Positions 1-7,046 of a stretch of DNA of 7,458 nucleotides are shown here, in pieces. The notes beneath the pieces were generated by a model, which was not told the DNA's origin, ran no database searches, and saw nothing but the letters and a program-made list of their open reading frames with translations. Position 1 is the first letter of the stretch, and each line of letters begins with the position of its first letter. The stretch is from assembly GCA_937897535.1 (NCBI GenBank), contig CALCQB010000136.1, positions 1 through 7,458 of the forward strand, read 5' to 3'. Source of the stretch: an uncultured Novosphingobium sp. (lineage in GTDB: Bacteria; Pseudomonadota; Alphaproteobacteria; Sphingomonadales; Sphingomonadaceae). A program made the translations under genes and the position numbers.

Positions 1-2255
1 AATTCGATTTCGAGCTTGTTGCCGTCCTGTGCGCTGATCGTCCCATAGCCGAACTTCTCGTGGAACACGCGGCCGCCGACAGTCAGATCGCTGCGCGGCT
101 TGGCGGCGAAGCTGGCGGCGGAGCGGGTCGCTTCGGGCAGGCGCTTGGGCACGGGATCGAAATCGCGCGAGGCGGCGCGCTGCCAGCCCGGGCCGCGGGT
201 CATGGTGCGCGCGGGCTCTGACCGGGCGAGGTGGGCGAAAGGGTCTTCGCGCTCTGACCACTGCGCCTTCCACAGGCTGGCCCCGCCGGTCAGCGTGGTT
301 TCAATATCGACATGGGCGGGCGGAATCTCGCCGATGAAGCGGCTGGGGATCGAGCTGGTCCACTGGCCATAGATCCGCCGGTTGGCGGCATAGAGGATCG
401 TGCAGCGCCGCCGGGCGCGGGTGATCGCGACATAGGCGAGGCGGCGTTCCTCCTCGAGGCTGGCGAGCCCGCCCTCGTCCATCGCCCGCTGGCTAGGGAA
501 TACCCCTTCTTCCCAGCCGACCAGGAACAGGTTGTCGAATTCGAGGCCCTTCGCGGCGTGAATGGTCATGATCGTGAGCTTTTCGGCGCTGTCGTTGGCG
601 TCGTTGTCCATCACCAGGCTGACGTGCTCGAGGAACTCGCCGAGCGTCTCGTATTCTTCCATCGCCCGCGCCAGTTCGGTCAGGTTTTCGAGCCGTCCGG
701 CGCTTTCGGCGCTCTTCTCGGCCTGGAGCGCGGCGGTATAGCCGCTCTCGTCGAGCACGGTCTTGACCAGCTCGGCTGGAGAGGCTTGCTTGGCCAGATC
801 GCGCCACCGCGCCACGTCGCGCATGAACGCGAACGGGGTATTGCGCGCCCGCGCCGGCAGCTCGTCGGTATCGCAGATTTCGACCGCCGCCAGGCTCAGC
901 GGAATCGCCCGGGCGCGGGCGTGGCGGTGCAGCTTCTCGAGCGTCTTGTCACCAAGGCCGCGTTTGGGGCTGTTGTAGATCCGTTCGAACGCCAGATCGT
1001 CGCTCGGCTGGGCGATCAGCCGCAGGTAGGCGAGCGCATCGCGGATTTCGGCGCGTTCATAGAACCGGAAGCCGCCGACGATCTTGTAAGGCAGGCCAAT
1101 CGCAATGAAGCGGTCCTCGAACTCGCGGGTCTGGAACTGGGCCCGGACCAGGATCGCGACCGTGGCCAGGCTGGCGCCTTCGCGCTCAAGCCGCTCGGCC
1201 TCTTCGCCGACCCGGCGGGCTTCCTCCGGCCCGTCCCACACGCCAATGACCTTGACCTTGTCGCCGCCATTGCGCTCGGTCCACAGGGTCTTGCCGAGCC
1301 GCTGGCTGTTGGTGTCGATCAGCCCTGAGGCAGCGGCGAGGATATCGGGAGTGGAGCGATAATTCTGCTCGAGCTTGATCACCTTCGCGCCGGGAAAATC
1401 CTGTTCAAACCGCAGGATATTGGCCACTTCTGCGCCGCGCCAGGAATAGATCGACTGGTCGTCGTCCCCCACCACGCAGATGTTCTTGCGCGCCTGGGCC
1501 AGCAGCCGCAGCCACAGGTACTGGACCTGGTTGGTGTCCTGGTATTCGTCGACCAGGATATATTTGAAGCGCTGCTGGTACTGCTCCAAAATCTCGCGGT
1601 TGGTCTGCAGGATCTTGAGCATGTGGAGCAGCAGATCGCCGAAATCGCAGACGTTGAGGGCTTTCAGGCGGTCCTGATAGAGTCGATAGAACTTCTGTCC
1701 CTGGCCGTTGGCATAGGCCTCACTCTCGGCGGCGGAGAGGTCCTGGGGTGACAGCCCCTTGTTCTTCCACCGGTCGATGCATCCGGCGAGTTGACGGGCG
1801 GGCCAGCGCTTTTCGTCAAGGCCCTCGGCCTGGATCAGCTGCTTGAGTACGCGCAGCTGATCGTCAGTGTCGATGATTGTGTAGTTCGATTGCAGTCCGG
1901 TCAGTTCGGCATGGCGGCGCAGCATCTTGGCCGCGATCGAATGGAACGTGCCGAGCCACGGCATCCCCTCCACCGCCGGGCCGACCAACTGCCCGACCCG
2001 CTCCTTCATCTCGCGCGCGGCCTTGTTGGTGAAGGTGACGCAGAGGATCTCGCTCGGCCAGGCGAGCCGGGTGCGGACAATATGCGCGAGCCGCGCGGTC
2101 AAGGCGGCGGTCTTGCCGGTGCCGGCTCCGGCCAGCATCAGCACCGGGCCTTCGGTCGCCAGCACGGCTTCGCGCTGTGGGGCGTTCAATCCGTCAAGCA
2201 ACGGATCGGCGGGATTTTCAGACGGGAGTTGCACGGGTGAACAGCTAGGGAACAT
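1..2255 (-). CDS. uvrD: UvrD/PcrA-type ATP-dependent 3'-5' DNA helicase, C-terminus cut by window edge
   Basis: Superfamily 1A DNA helicase that unwinds DNA with ATP in nucleotide-excision and mismatch repair and clears stalled replication forks (family knowledge). 751 residues are visible with no stop before the left edge; usual family length is about 720-780, so only some 20 residues should be missing. Motifs in order: Q-motif glutamine in LNAPQREA (Q27), Walker A AGAGTGKT (42-49), motif Ia TFTNKAAREM, motif Ib GTFHSIAAKML, Walker B VDEYQDT (235-241), motif III GDDDQSIYSWRG (from 263), motif IV LEQNYRST, motif V TIHAAKGLEF (to F573), and motif VI YVAITRARR (from Y608). After a loose linker the end shows the UvrD Tudor-like fold (VFHEKFGYGTI, about 730 onward). 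The ATG at 2255 is the first start after an in-frame TGA; GTG at 2234 is an alternative. Neither has a good Shine-Dalgarno sequence. It could equally be named pcrA. Confidence 0.95.
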   Translation of the reverse strand, partial: MFPSCSPVQLPSENPADPLLDGLNAPQREAVLATEGPVLMLAGAGTGKTAALTARLAHIVRTRLAWPSEILCVTFTNKAAREMKERVGQLVGPAVEGMPWLGTFHSIAAKMLRRHAELTGLQSNYTIIDTDDQLRVLKQLIQAEGLDEKRWPARQLAGCIDRWKNKGLSPQDLSAAESEAYANGQGQKFYRLYQDRLKALNVCDFGDLLLHMLKILQTNREILEQYQQRFKYILVDEYQDTNQVQYLWLRLLAQARKNICVVGDDDQSIYSWRGAEVANILRFEQDFPGAKVIKLEQNYRSTPDILAAASGLIDTNSQRLGKTLWTERNGGDKVKVIGVWDGPEEARRVGEEAERLEREGASLATVAILVRAQFQTREFEDRFIAIGLPYKIVGGFRFYERAEIRDALAYLRLIAQPSDDLAFERIYNSPKRGLGDKTLEKLHRHARARAIPLSLAAVEICDTDELPARARNTPFAFMRDVARWRDLAKQASPAELVKTVLDESGYTAALQAEKSAESAGRLENLTELARAMEEYETLGEFLEHVSLVMDNDANDSAEKLTIMTIHAAKGLEFDNLFLVGWEEGVFPSQRAMDEGGLASLEEERRLAYVAITRARRRCTILYAANRRIYGQWTSSIPSRFIGEIPPAHVDIETTLTGGASLWKAQWSEREDPFAHLARSEPARTMTRGPGWQRAASRDFDPVPKRLPEATRSAASFAAKPRSDLTVGGRVFHEKFGYGTISAQDGNKLEIE

Positions 2256-2326
2256 CGCAGTTCAGCGCAAGGGCCGTGCGGCTGGCCGACGCCTGGGAAC
2301 CGTCTTCCGGGTCCGGCGTTCCAAAG

Positions 2327-2357
2327 GTTCGATTGTGAGTGAAACGAAGGATCGAAC
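2327..2357 (+). promoter_or_regulatory. Inverted repeat enclosing the ribosome-binding site of the small exported protein
   Basis: A perfect 7-bp inverted repeat, GTTCGAT at 2327-2333 and ATCGAAC at 2351-2357, is separated by 17 bases and ends one base before the ATG at 2359. The Shine-Dalgarno GAAGGA (2346-2351) lies in the loop, its last A being the first base of the right arm. As RNA this would be a small hairpin next to the start codon; as DNA it could be an operator. No transcription-factor match is recognised, and a 7-bp stem may arise by chance. Confidence 0.35.
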
Positions 2358-2358
2358 G

Positions 2359-2763
2359 ATGAAACATTTCCTCCTGCTCGGCGCCGCGCTGGCCTCGTTT
2401 GCCGCGCCCCCGCTGCTGGCTCAGATGGAGCAGTCACCGGCGACGCCTGCCGTGCCCGCGACCCCGGCAACCCCGGCAGACCCGGCCATGGACATGCCAG
2501 CCGCTCCAGCGATGCCCGCCACCCCGGCCGCCCCGCCGGTGATCCAGGCCAATCCGACCGGTCCGGGGGTGCCGTCGCCAACTCCGCCAGACCCCGCCAC
2601 CGCCGCGCAGCCGGTCCCGCCCGCCATGCCGGCCGATCCTAGCTATCAGGCCGGGCCGTACAAGGGCGCGCTGACCGCGCCACCGGCTGAGGCAATTAAC
2701 AAGGTCTATCCGGTCTGCACCCGCAAGATTCAGGACAGCTGCCGCAATCCCGGCGGCAAATAA
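2359..2763 (+). CDS. Small exported Pro/Ala-rich protein with a two-cysteine C-terminal tail, function unknown
   Basis: 134-residue protein that I do not recognise as a characterised family. The start at 2359 is supported by GAAGGA (2346-2351) seven bases upstream and by a textbook signal peptide: MKH, a hydrophobic stretch FLLLGAALASFAAPPLLA, and likely cleavage after A21 before Q22, predicting export to the periplasm. Residues about 26-105 are low-complexity Pro/Ala/Thr with repeats of PATPA, PATPADPA and MPA type, probably extended and unstructured. The last 18 residues are different in composition and carry two cysteines (C120 and C128, in YPVC and DSC) that could form a disulfide or bind a ligand in the periplasm (inference). 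It is divergent from the helicase gene and followed directly by a terminator, so it is probably monocistronic. Longer upstream extension of the frame runs into the helicase gene and is not credible. Confidence 0.8.
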   Translation: MKHFLLLGAALASFAAPPLLAQMEQSPATPAVPATPATPADPAMDMPAAPAMPATPAAPPVIQANPTGPGVPSPTPPDPATAAQPVPPAMPADPSYQAGPYKGALTAPPAEAINKVYPVCTRKIQDSCRNPGGK

Positions 2764-2790
2764 GTCGAAGACCCCCAGGGTCGCAGGGAA

Positions 2791-2820
2791 GGGCGCCGGG
2801 TAACCGGCGTCCTTTTCGTT
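2791..2820 (+). terminator. Rho-independent terminator after the small exported protein gene
   Basis: The left arm GGGCGCCGG (2791-2799) pairs with CCGGCGTCC (2804-2812), giving a 9-bp stem with one G-U pair and a GUAA loop of the stable GNRA class. TTTT (2813-2816) follows at once, then CGTT. The stop codon of the upstream gene ends at 2763, 27 bases before the stem. On the opposite strand the stem is not followed by a T-run, so it should act on plus-strand transcripts only. Confidence 0.8.
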
Positions 2821-2848
2821 TGACTTGCGGTGCTGTCGCCGCGAGCAA

Positions 2849-4108
2849 ATGGCGATGCACCCGATCCGCCAGCACGCCCGTGTCCTCACTGCCAGCCTGG
2901 TCGGAACGGCGGTCGAGTTTTTCGATTTCTACATCTTCGGGACCGCCGCCGCGCTGGTGTTCGGGCCGCTGTTCTTCCCATCCGAATCGACCTCCGCGCA
3001 GCAGCTTGCCGCGTTCATGAGCTTTGGCCTCGCGTTCTTCGCGCGGCCACTGGGGGCGATTGCCTTTGGCCATTTCGGTGACAGGATCGGACGCAAGGCG
3101 ACGCTGGTCGCCTCACTGCTATTGATGGGTGGATCGACCGTGCTGATCGGGGTGCTGCCCGGCTACGCCGCGATCGGCACCGCTGCGCCCTTGCTGCTGT
3201 GCCTGTTGCGGTTCGGTCAGGGCTTTGGCCTCGGTGGCGAGTGGGGCGGGGCGGCTCTGCTGGCAGTGGAAAACGCGCCGCCCGGCTGGGCCAACCGGTT
3301 CGGTGCCGCCCCGCAGATGGGTGCGCCACTGGGTTTCCTGTTTTCCAACGGGCTGTTCCTGCTGCTGGGACTGGGATTGAGTGAGGCCCAGTTCATCGCC
3401 TGGGGCTGGCGCATTCCGTTCCTGGCGAGCGCGGTGCTGGTCGTGGTGGGGCTGTGGATCCGGTTGCGGATCGGCGAGACTCCCGCCTTTGCCGAGGCGT
3501 GGACGCCGCCGGTTGCGGTGCCGATTGCCGCCGTGATCCGCCGTCACCCGCTGTTGCTGCTGGCCGCTTCGGCCGGGGCAGCGAGCTGCTTTGCGGTGTT
3601 CTATCTCAGCACGGCCTTTGCACTGTCCTATGGCACCAGCACCCTGAAGATCGACCGGCAGACCTTCCTGGCGCTGCAACTTGGAGCCAACCTGTTCTTT
3701 GCGATCGGGATAGTCGGCGCGGCGATTGCGGCTGACCGGGTGGGCGCGCACCGGGTGATGGTACTGGGCGCGGTCCTGACAATTGCGACCGGGCTGGTGT
3801 TCGGAGCGGTGCTCGGCGCGGGCTCGCTTGCCGCCATCTTCGTATTGCTGTCGTTCGCGCTGTTCGTGATGGGGCTGTCCTATGGCCCGCTGGGCGGCTG
3901 GATGAGCGCGCTGTTCCCCGTCCGGGTGCGCTATACCGCGATTTCGCTGGCCTTTACCTTCGGCGGGATCGTCGGCGGGGCGCTGACCCCGATTGCCGCG
4001 CAGCAACTGGCGGCGGGCGGCCAGATCGTCGCGGCCGGCTGGCTGCTGGCCGGTGTTGCCGTGGTGACGCTGGTCGGGCTCAGGTTTGCGCGACCCGCAA
4101 CAACGTGA
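2849..4108 (+). CDS. MFS transporter, metabolite:H+ symporter (ShiA/ProP-like) type
   Basis: 419-residue inner-membrane protein with about 12 hydrophobic segments, the usual length for the metabolite:H+ symporter branch of the major facilitator superfamily. Diagnostic features are VEFFDFYIFGTAAAL in TM1 (E23, D26), the loop 2-3 signature GHFGDRIGRK (74-83), MGGSTVLIGVLP (93-104), RFGQGFGLGGEWGGAALLAVE (from R121), and WGWRIPFLAS before TM6. Relatives take up organic acids or osmolytes such as shikimate, alpha-ketoglutarate or proline/betaine with protons; the substrate here cannot be told. The start is uncertain: ATG 2849 is chosen because family members begin shortly before TM1, with ATG 2855 and TTG 2825 in the same frame. 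None has a clear Shine-Dalgarno sequence. It lies just after a terminator, and its 3' end overlaps the end of rsmD on the other strand by 29 bp. Confidence 0.9.
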   Translation: MAMHPIRQHARVLTASLVGTAVEFFDFYIFGTAAALVFGPLFFPSESTSAQQLAAFMSFGLAFFARPLGAIAFGHFGDRIGRKATLVASLLLMGGSTVLIGVLPGYAAIGTAAPLLLCLLRFGQGFGLGGEWGGAALLAVENAPPGWANRFGAAPQMGAPLGFLFSNGLFLLLGLGLSEAQFIAWGWRIPFLASAVLVVVGLWIRLRIGETPAFAEAWTPPVAVPIAAVIRRHPLLLLAASAGAASCFAVFYLSTAFALSYGTSTLKIDRQTFLALQLGANLFFAIGIVGAAIAADRVGAHRVMVLGAVLTIATGLVFGAVLGAGSLAAIFVLLSFALFVMGLSYGPLGGWMSALFPVRVRYTAISLAFTFGGIVGGALTPIAAQQLAAGGQIVAAGWLLAGVAVVTLVGLRFARPATT

Positions 4109-4634
4109 TCCGGGCCTTGCCGACCTTGCGTTCGGCCACGGCTTCCAGCCCTTTGACCTTGGGCTCGTCCTTCACCGCGGTTTCGAGGCTGACCCAGGTC
4201 GCCTCGCCGATCCAGCCCAGCCGGACCAGCTTGTCGAGCGCCACTTCACCCGCGCCGGTGCCATAGGGCGGATCGAGCAGGACCAGGTCGAGCGGAGCCT
4301 TGGCTGGCCCCAGCGACAGGACCGACGATGCCCGCACGTCGCAAGCCGCGCTGGCTTGCAGATTGGCAATATTGGTTCGCAGCGCGCGGATCGCGGCGGC
4401 ATCCTGCTCGACGAAGATGCAACTGGCCGCGCCGCGCGACAGCGCTTCAAGGCCGAGCGCGCCCGATCCGGCGAACAGATCGGCCACCGCCAGCCCTTCA
4501 AAGCTGCCGATCCGGCTGACCAGCATCGAGAACAATGTTTCGCGGGTCCGATCGGCGGTCGGGCGGGTGGTGTCACCGGCCGGGGTGACCAGTTTGCGGG
4601 CGCGCCATGCGCCGGCAATGATCCGCAGGCTCAC
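4080..4634 (-). CDS. rsmD: 16S rRNA (guanine(966)-N(2))-methyltransferase RsmD
   Basis: 184 residues, the usual size for RsmD, a cytoplasmic SAM-dependent enzyme that methylates G966 of 16S rRNA in the 30S subunit. The N-terminus has the family signature LRIIAGAWRARKL and RPTADRTRETLFSML. The Rossmann methyltransferase core follows: motif I DLFAGSGALGLEALSRGA (52-69), acidic residue E76 ending the second strand (FVEQD), and the catalytic motif IV DPPY (121-124). The start is GTG at 4634, whose bases overlap the TGA stop of rluB as GTGA, a typical coupled-translation junction. No separate promoter is needed if it is read with rluB. Its last 29 bp overlap the end of the convergent transporter gene, so no terminator fits between the two. 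Confidence 0.94.
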   Translation of the reverse strand: MSLRIIAGAWRARKLVTPAGDTTRPTADRTRETLFSMLVSRIGSFEGLAVADLFAGSGALGLEALSRGAASCIFVEQDAAAIRALRTNIANLQASAACDVRASSVLSLGPAKAPLDLVLLDPPYGTGAGEVALDKLVRLGWIGEATWVSLETAVKDEPKVKGLEAVAERKVGKARITLLRVAQT

Positions 4635-5707
4635 TTGCGCGGCCCCGGTTTGCGCGGAGCGGGCTTGCCGGAACCAGTCGGTTTGCGCGAACCATCCTGG
4701 CTCGGACCGGGCTTGCGCGGACCATCTCTGCTCGGGCCGGGCTTGCGTTGATCGCCGGGCTTCGCTGCGCCTGGCCGACGATCACGCGGCTTGTCGGTAC
4801 CGGTTTGCGACTTGGCAGGAGCGGGGCGGCGCCGGTGTGACTGGTCGGGCGCGGGTGCAGCCGCCGCAGCCGCCGCCTTGCGCGGGCTGGTCCGGTGAAT
4901 CCGGGCGCGGGCGTGGTCCTGCGCAGTCAGCGGGATATCGGCGGCGGTGCCGCCCAGCAGTGCCCGGCGGAACTTCTCGACCTCGACCTGGCGAATCTCC
5001 AGCGCTTGCCCGCGTGGCAGGTCGAGCAGTTCGAACGGGCCGTAGGAGGTCCGCATCAGGCGGCTGACTTCGAGCCCGAGATGCTCCAGCACGCGGCGGA
5101 TTTCGCGGTTCTTGCCTTCTCGGATCGTCAGTTCGATCCACTGGTTGCGCCCGGTCTTGCGCTCCATGTTGGCGTCGATCCGGCCATAGCGGATCCCGTC
5201 GACCTCGATCCCCTCGATCAGGCTTTCCAGCTGTTCCTGGGACACGTCGCCATAGGTCCGGGCGCGGTAGGTGCGGGGGATGCCGGTCGATGGCAGCTCC
5301 ATCGCCCGCTTGAGTTCGCCGTCGTTGGTCATCAACAACAGCCCCTCGGTATTGTAGTCAAGCCGCCCGATCGGCATCACCCGACCCGCGCTCTCGGGCA
5401 GGGCATTGCGCAGTGCGGTGTAGATCGTTGGCCGCCCGGCCGGATCGTGTTCGGCGGTGAGCAGGCCCGCGGGCTTGTGGAACGCAAAAAGCCGGGTCGC
5501 CTCGGCGGCCTTGACCGGCTGGTCATCGACTGTGACCCCGCGCAGGGTTTTCATCACGGTGGCCGGGGTGGTCAGCACTTCGCCGTTCAGTTTGACCCGG
5601 CCCTCGGCAATCATCCGCTCAACCTCGCGGCGGCTGGCGATTCCGGCGCGGGCAAGCAGTTTGGCGATCCGCTCGCCTTCGCGGGGAGCTGTTTCAGGAG
5701 TGGTCAT
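4631..5707 (-). CDS. rluB: 23S rRNA pseudouridine synthase, RluB/RsuA family, with long basic C-terminal tail
   Basis: 358-residue member of the RsuA/RluB/RluE/RluF pseudouridine synthases; RluB makes pseudouridine 2605 in E. coli 23S rRNA. An S4 RNA-binding domain occupies about residues 12-60 (ERIAKLLARAGIASRREVERMI, KLNGE). The catalytic domain begins at FAFHKPAGLLT (74-84) and holds the catalytic aspartate D117 in GRLDYNTEGLLLMTNDG; the C-terminal signature GKNREIRRVLEHLGLEVSRLMR is at 198-219. The tail from about 254 to 358 is disordered-looking, rich in Lys, Arg, Pro and Ala, and contains a duplicated decapeptide. ATG 5707 is chosen because S4 homology begins soon after; the frame is open to 5803 but that would overlap the oxygenase gene. 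The stop overlaps the rsmD start by four bases. RluB is preferred over RsuA, RluE or RluF from the S4 domain and tail, but paralogue choice is less certain. Confidence 0.9.
   Translation of the reverse strand: MTTPETAPREGERIAKLLARAGIASRREVERMIAEGRVKLNGEVLTTPATVMKTLRGVTVDDQPVKAAEATRLFAFHKPAGLLTAEHDPAGRPTIYTALRNALPESAGRVMPIGRLDYNTEGLLLMTNDGELKRAMELPSTGIPRTYRARTYGDVSQEQLESLIEGIEVDGIRYGRIDANMERKTGRNQWIELTIREGKNREIRRVLEHLGLEVSRLMRTSYGPFELLDLPRGQALEIRQVEVEKFRRALLGGTAADIPLTAQDHARARIHRTSPRKAAAAAAAPAPDQSHRRRPAPAKSQTGTDKPRDRRPGAAKPGDQRKPGPSRDGPRKPGPSQDGSRKPTGSGKPAPRKPGPRK
4681..4740. repeat. Two tandem 30-bp repeats inside the RluB tail
   Basis: 4681-4710 and 4711-4740 align without gaps at 24 of 30 positions. 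Because the unit is a multiple of three it stays in frame and encodes the minus-strand decapeptide repeat RKPGPSRDGP / RKPGPSQDGS. Degenerate KPG/KPAP units continue on both sides. This looks like local tandem duplication in a basic, unstructured tail rather than a mobile or regulatory repeat. Confidence 0.75.
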
Positions 5708-5738
5708 GCGCTGCCCATAGGCGAGGACAGGCCCCGCG

Positions 5739-6899
5739 TCACCCCTCGGCCAGGGCCATCTGCTCGGCGCAAATCTCGTGGAACCGCCGGATCCCGCCTT
5801 CAAGCGTGCCGAGGGTCAATTCGGGGACCGCCCCGGTTGCCAAGCCCTGCTGGCCGAGCGCGGCGGCGCGGAAGTCTTCGCCTGAGAACACGCCGCCGTC
5901 GAGCAGGTCCCAGCTGCGCTGCCAGTGGCTTTGAGCCTTGTCGGTCTGCGGCTTTTCCGGGATCAGCATGAAGTCCTCGACCAGGGTGCGGTCGTGGCCC
6001 TGCGGCATGATCACCATCACGTTGATGTAATCCGGGCTCATCACGATCACGGTGTTGGGGAACAACTGGTAGGTATAGGTCCCGGCGCGGCGCAGGGCAG
6101 CCATGTCGGCAAAGTCGATCCCGTCCATTTCCGCCGCGCGGCCGACGAAGCTGCGCTGATGCGGGCCGATCTGGTCGCCGCTGGTCACCCCGTCCTTGAA
6201 ATAGGGCGCAATGGTCGCGGCGTGGAGCCGCAATACGTGGTAGCTTTCAAGGAACGCGTCCATGATCAGCTTCCAGTTCGATGCGACCGGGTGGGTCCGT
6301 CGGGCAAACAGGTGCAGGTCAGCCATGGCGAAGGCATCGAAGTCGGGGCCGAGTTCGCGGGCGAAGCTGAAATCGGCCCCGTCGTGCGGCGCGAACCAGA
6401 TCAGCCCGCCGGCCTCGCAACTGTCGAGTTCGATCAGGCTGTAGTCGCTCTTGTCCAGCCCGGGGAAGGTGTCGGGCCGGGGCAGGGCCAGCAAGCGGCC
6501 GTCGGTGGCATAGGTCCAGGCGTGGTACGGGCAGGTCATCCGCCGCGAACACTGGACCTCGCTGCCCTCGATCAGCCGGGTTCCGCGGTGGCGGCAGACG
6601 TTTAGGAACACGTGGGAGCGGCCCTCGCCGTCGCGGGTGATCAGCAGCGGCCGGCCGGTTGAATCGTGCGGAACCGCCATGTTGGGTTCGGGCAGCAGTG
6701 CCGAGGGGCACAGCACTTGCGGCAGGCGTTCAAACAGCGTTGCCTGCTCGCGCGTCCAGTGGTCCGGATCGGTATAGACTGCGGCCGGGACTGTGGTGAT
6801 CCCGCGATTGGTGCGGGTGCAGCCTTCGGCGATCGCCTGGGCCAGGGCCAGTTGGCCGGGGGTCGGGGCGGTTCCGGGCAGGGTTGCGGCGTTACTCAT
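5739..6899 (-). CDS. Rieske [2Fe-2S] aromatic-ring-hydroxylating oxygenase, alpha-subunit type
   Basis: 386-residue Rieske non-haem iron oxygenase, the catalytic subunit that uses O2 and electrons from a reductase to hydroxylate or demethylate an organic substrate. The Rieske cluster ligands are C102-R-H104 and C123-P-Y-H126, with 18 residues between the pairs, in an N-terminal domain (about 50-160). The catalytic domain has N208, bridging D214 and iron ligands H221 and H226 in [14 protein letters not shown]342 in GEDF is the likely third iron ligand. All key residues are present, so it should be active. Overall it resembles single-component alpha subunits (choline monooxygenase/carnitine oxygenase-like); substrate unknown. 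ATG 6899 is chosen by domain layout; in-frame ATGs at 6935 and 6953 add an unconserved-looking leader, and none has a clear Shine-Dalgarno sequence. It ends 31 bp before rluB on the same strand, and no reductase, ferredoxin or beta subunit gene is adjacent. Confidence 0.9.
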   Translation of the reverse strand: MSNAATLPGTAPTPGQLALAQAIAEGCTRTNRGITTVPAAVYTDPDHWTREQATLFERLPQVLCPSALLPEPNMAVPHDSTGRPLLITRDGEGRSHVFLNVCRHRGTRLIEGSEVQCSRRMTCPYHAWTYATDGRLLALPRPDTFPGLDKSDYSLIELDSCEAGGLIWFAPHDGADFSFARELGPDFDAFAMADLHLFARRTHPVASNWKLIMDAFLESYHVLRLHAATIAPYFKDGVTSGDQIGPHQRSFVGRAAEMDGIDFADMAALRRAGTYTYQLFPNTVIVMSPDYINVMVIMPQGHDRTLVEDFMLIPEKPQTDKAQSHWQRSWDLLDGGVFSGEDFRAAALGQQGLATGAVPELTLGTLEGGIRRFHEICAEQMALAEG

Positions 6900-7046
6900 C
6901 GGCCACAAGGATACGCCATTTTTCGCGCGCGTCATCAAAATCGGTGAAGACATGCAGTTTGGCTTTGTTGCCGGGGCTTTTTTTTGCTTTACTCGGCGTT
7001 GTCGATACCGGGCTCGGCCCCGGCCGAATGATGGGGAGTTCCGGTT
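6900..7046. promoter_or_regulatory. Divergent intergenic region, presumed promoters for oxygenase operon and small exported protein
   Basis: This 147-bp gap separates two divergently transcribed genes, so it should hold a promoter for each. I see an 8-base T tract at 6978-6985 and a G+C-rich segment at 7007-7025 able to form a small hairpin in the plus-strand leader (CCGGG pairing with CCCGG). No convincing -35/-10 pair could be identified on either strand. The Shine-Dalgarno sequence of the right-hand gene is GGGGAG at 7033-7038. Confidence 0.4.

Noticed and set aside
1..6. Window begins with AATTCG, like a cut EcoRI site
   Set aside because: The helicase frame runs through it cleanly and intact GAATTC sites occur elsewhere in the window (for example near 539), so nothing marks a cloning junction.
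312..1328. Long plus-strand open frame (338 codons) opposite the helicase gene
   Set aside because: It lies wholly antisense to a gene with all superfamily 1 helicase motifs, its translation resembles no family, and long antisense frames are expected in G+C-rich coding DNA.
2326..2340. GGTTCGATT resembling a tRNA T-loop
   Set aside because: The flanking bases (AAAG and GTGAG) cannot form a T stem and no acceptor or anticodon arms are found nearby.
1927..2358. Upstream extension of the small exported protein frame into the helicase gene
   Set aside because: It would bury the clear signal peptide and Shine-Dalgarno sequence inside a protein antisense to uvrD.
2434..2540. Pro/Ala-coding repeats as a possible CRISPR or DNA repeat array
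   Set aside because: The units are short, irregular and in frame with a low-complexity protein; there are no regular spacers.
3119..4006. Minus-strand open frame (295 codons) within the transporter gene
   Set aside because: Its product is Gln/Arg/Pro/His-rich with no domain signs, and it mirrors hydrophobic transporter codons on the other strand.
4895..5971. Plus-strand open frame (358 codons) across rluB and the oxygenase end
   Set aside because: It is antisense to two well-supported genes, spans their junction and shows no recognisable domain.
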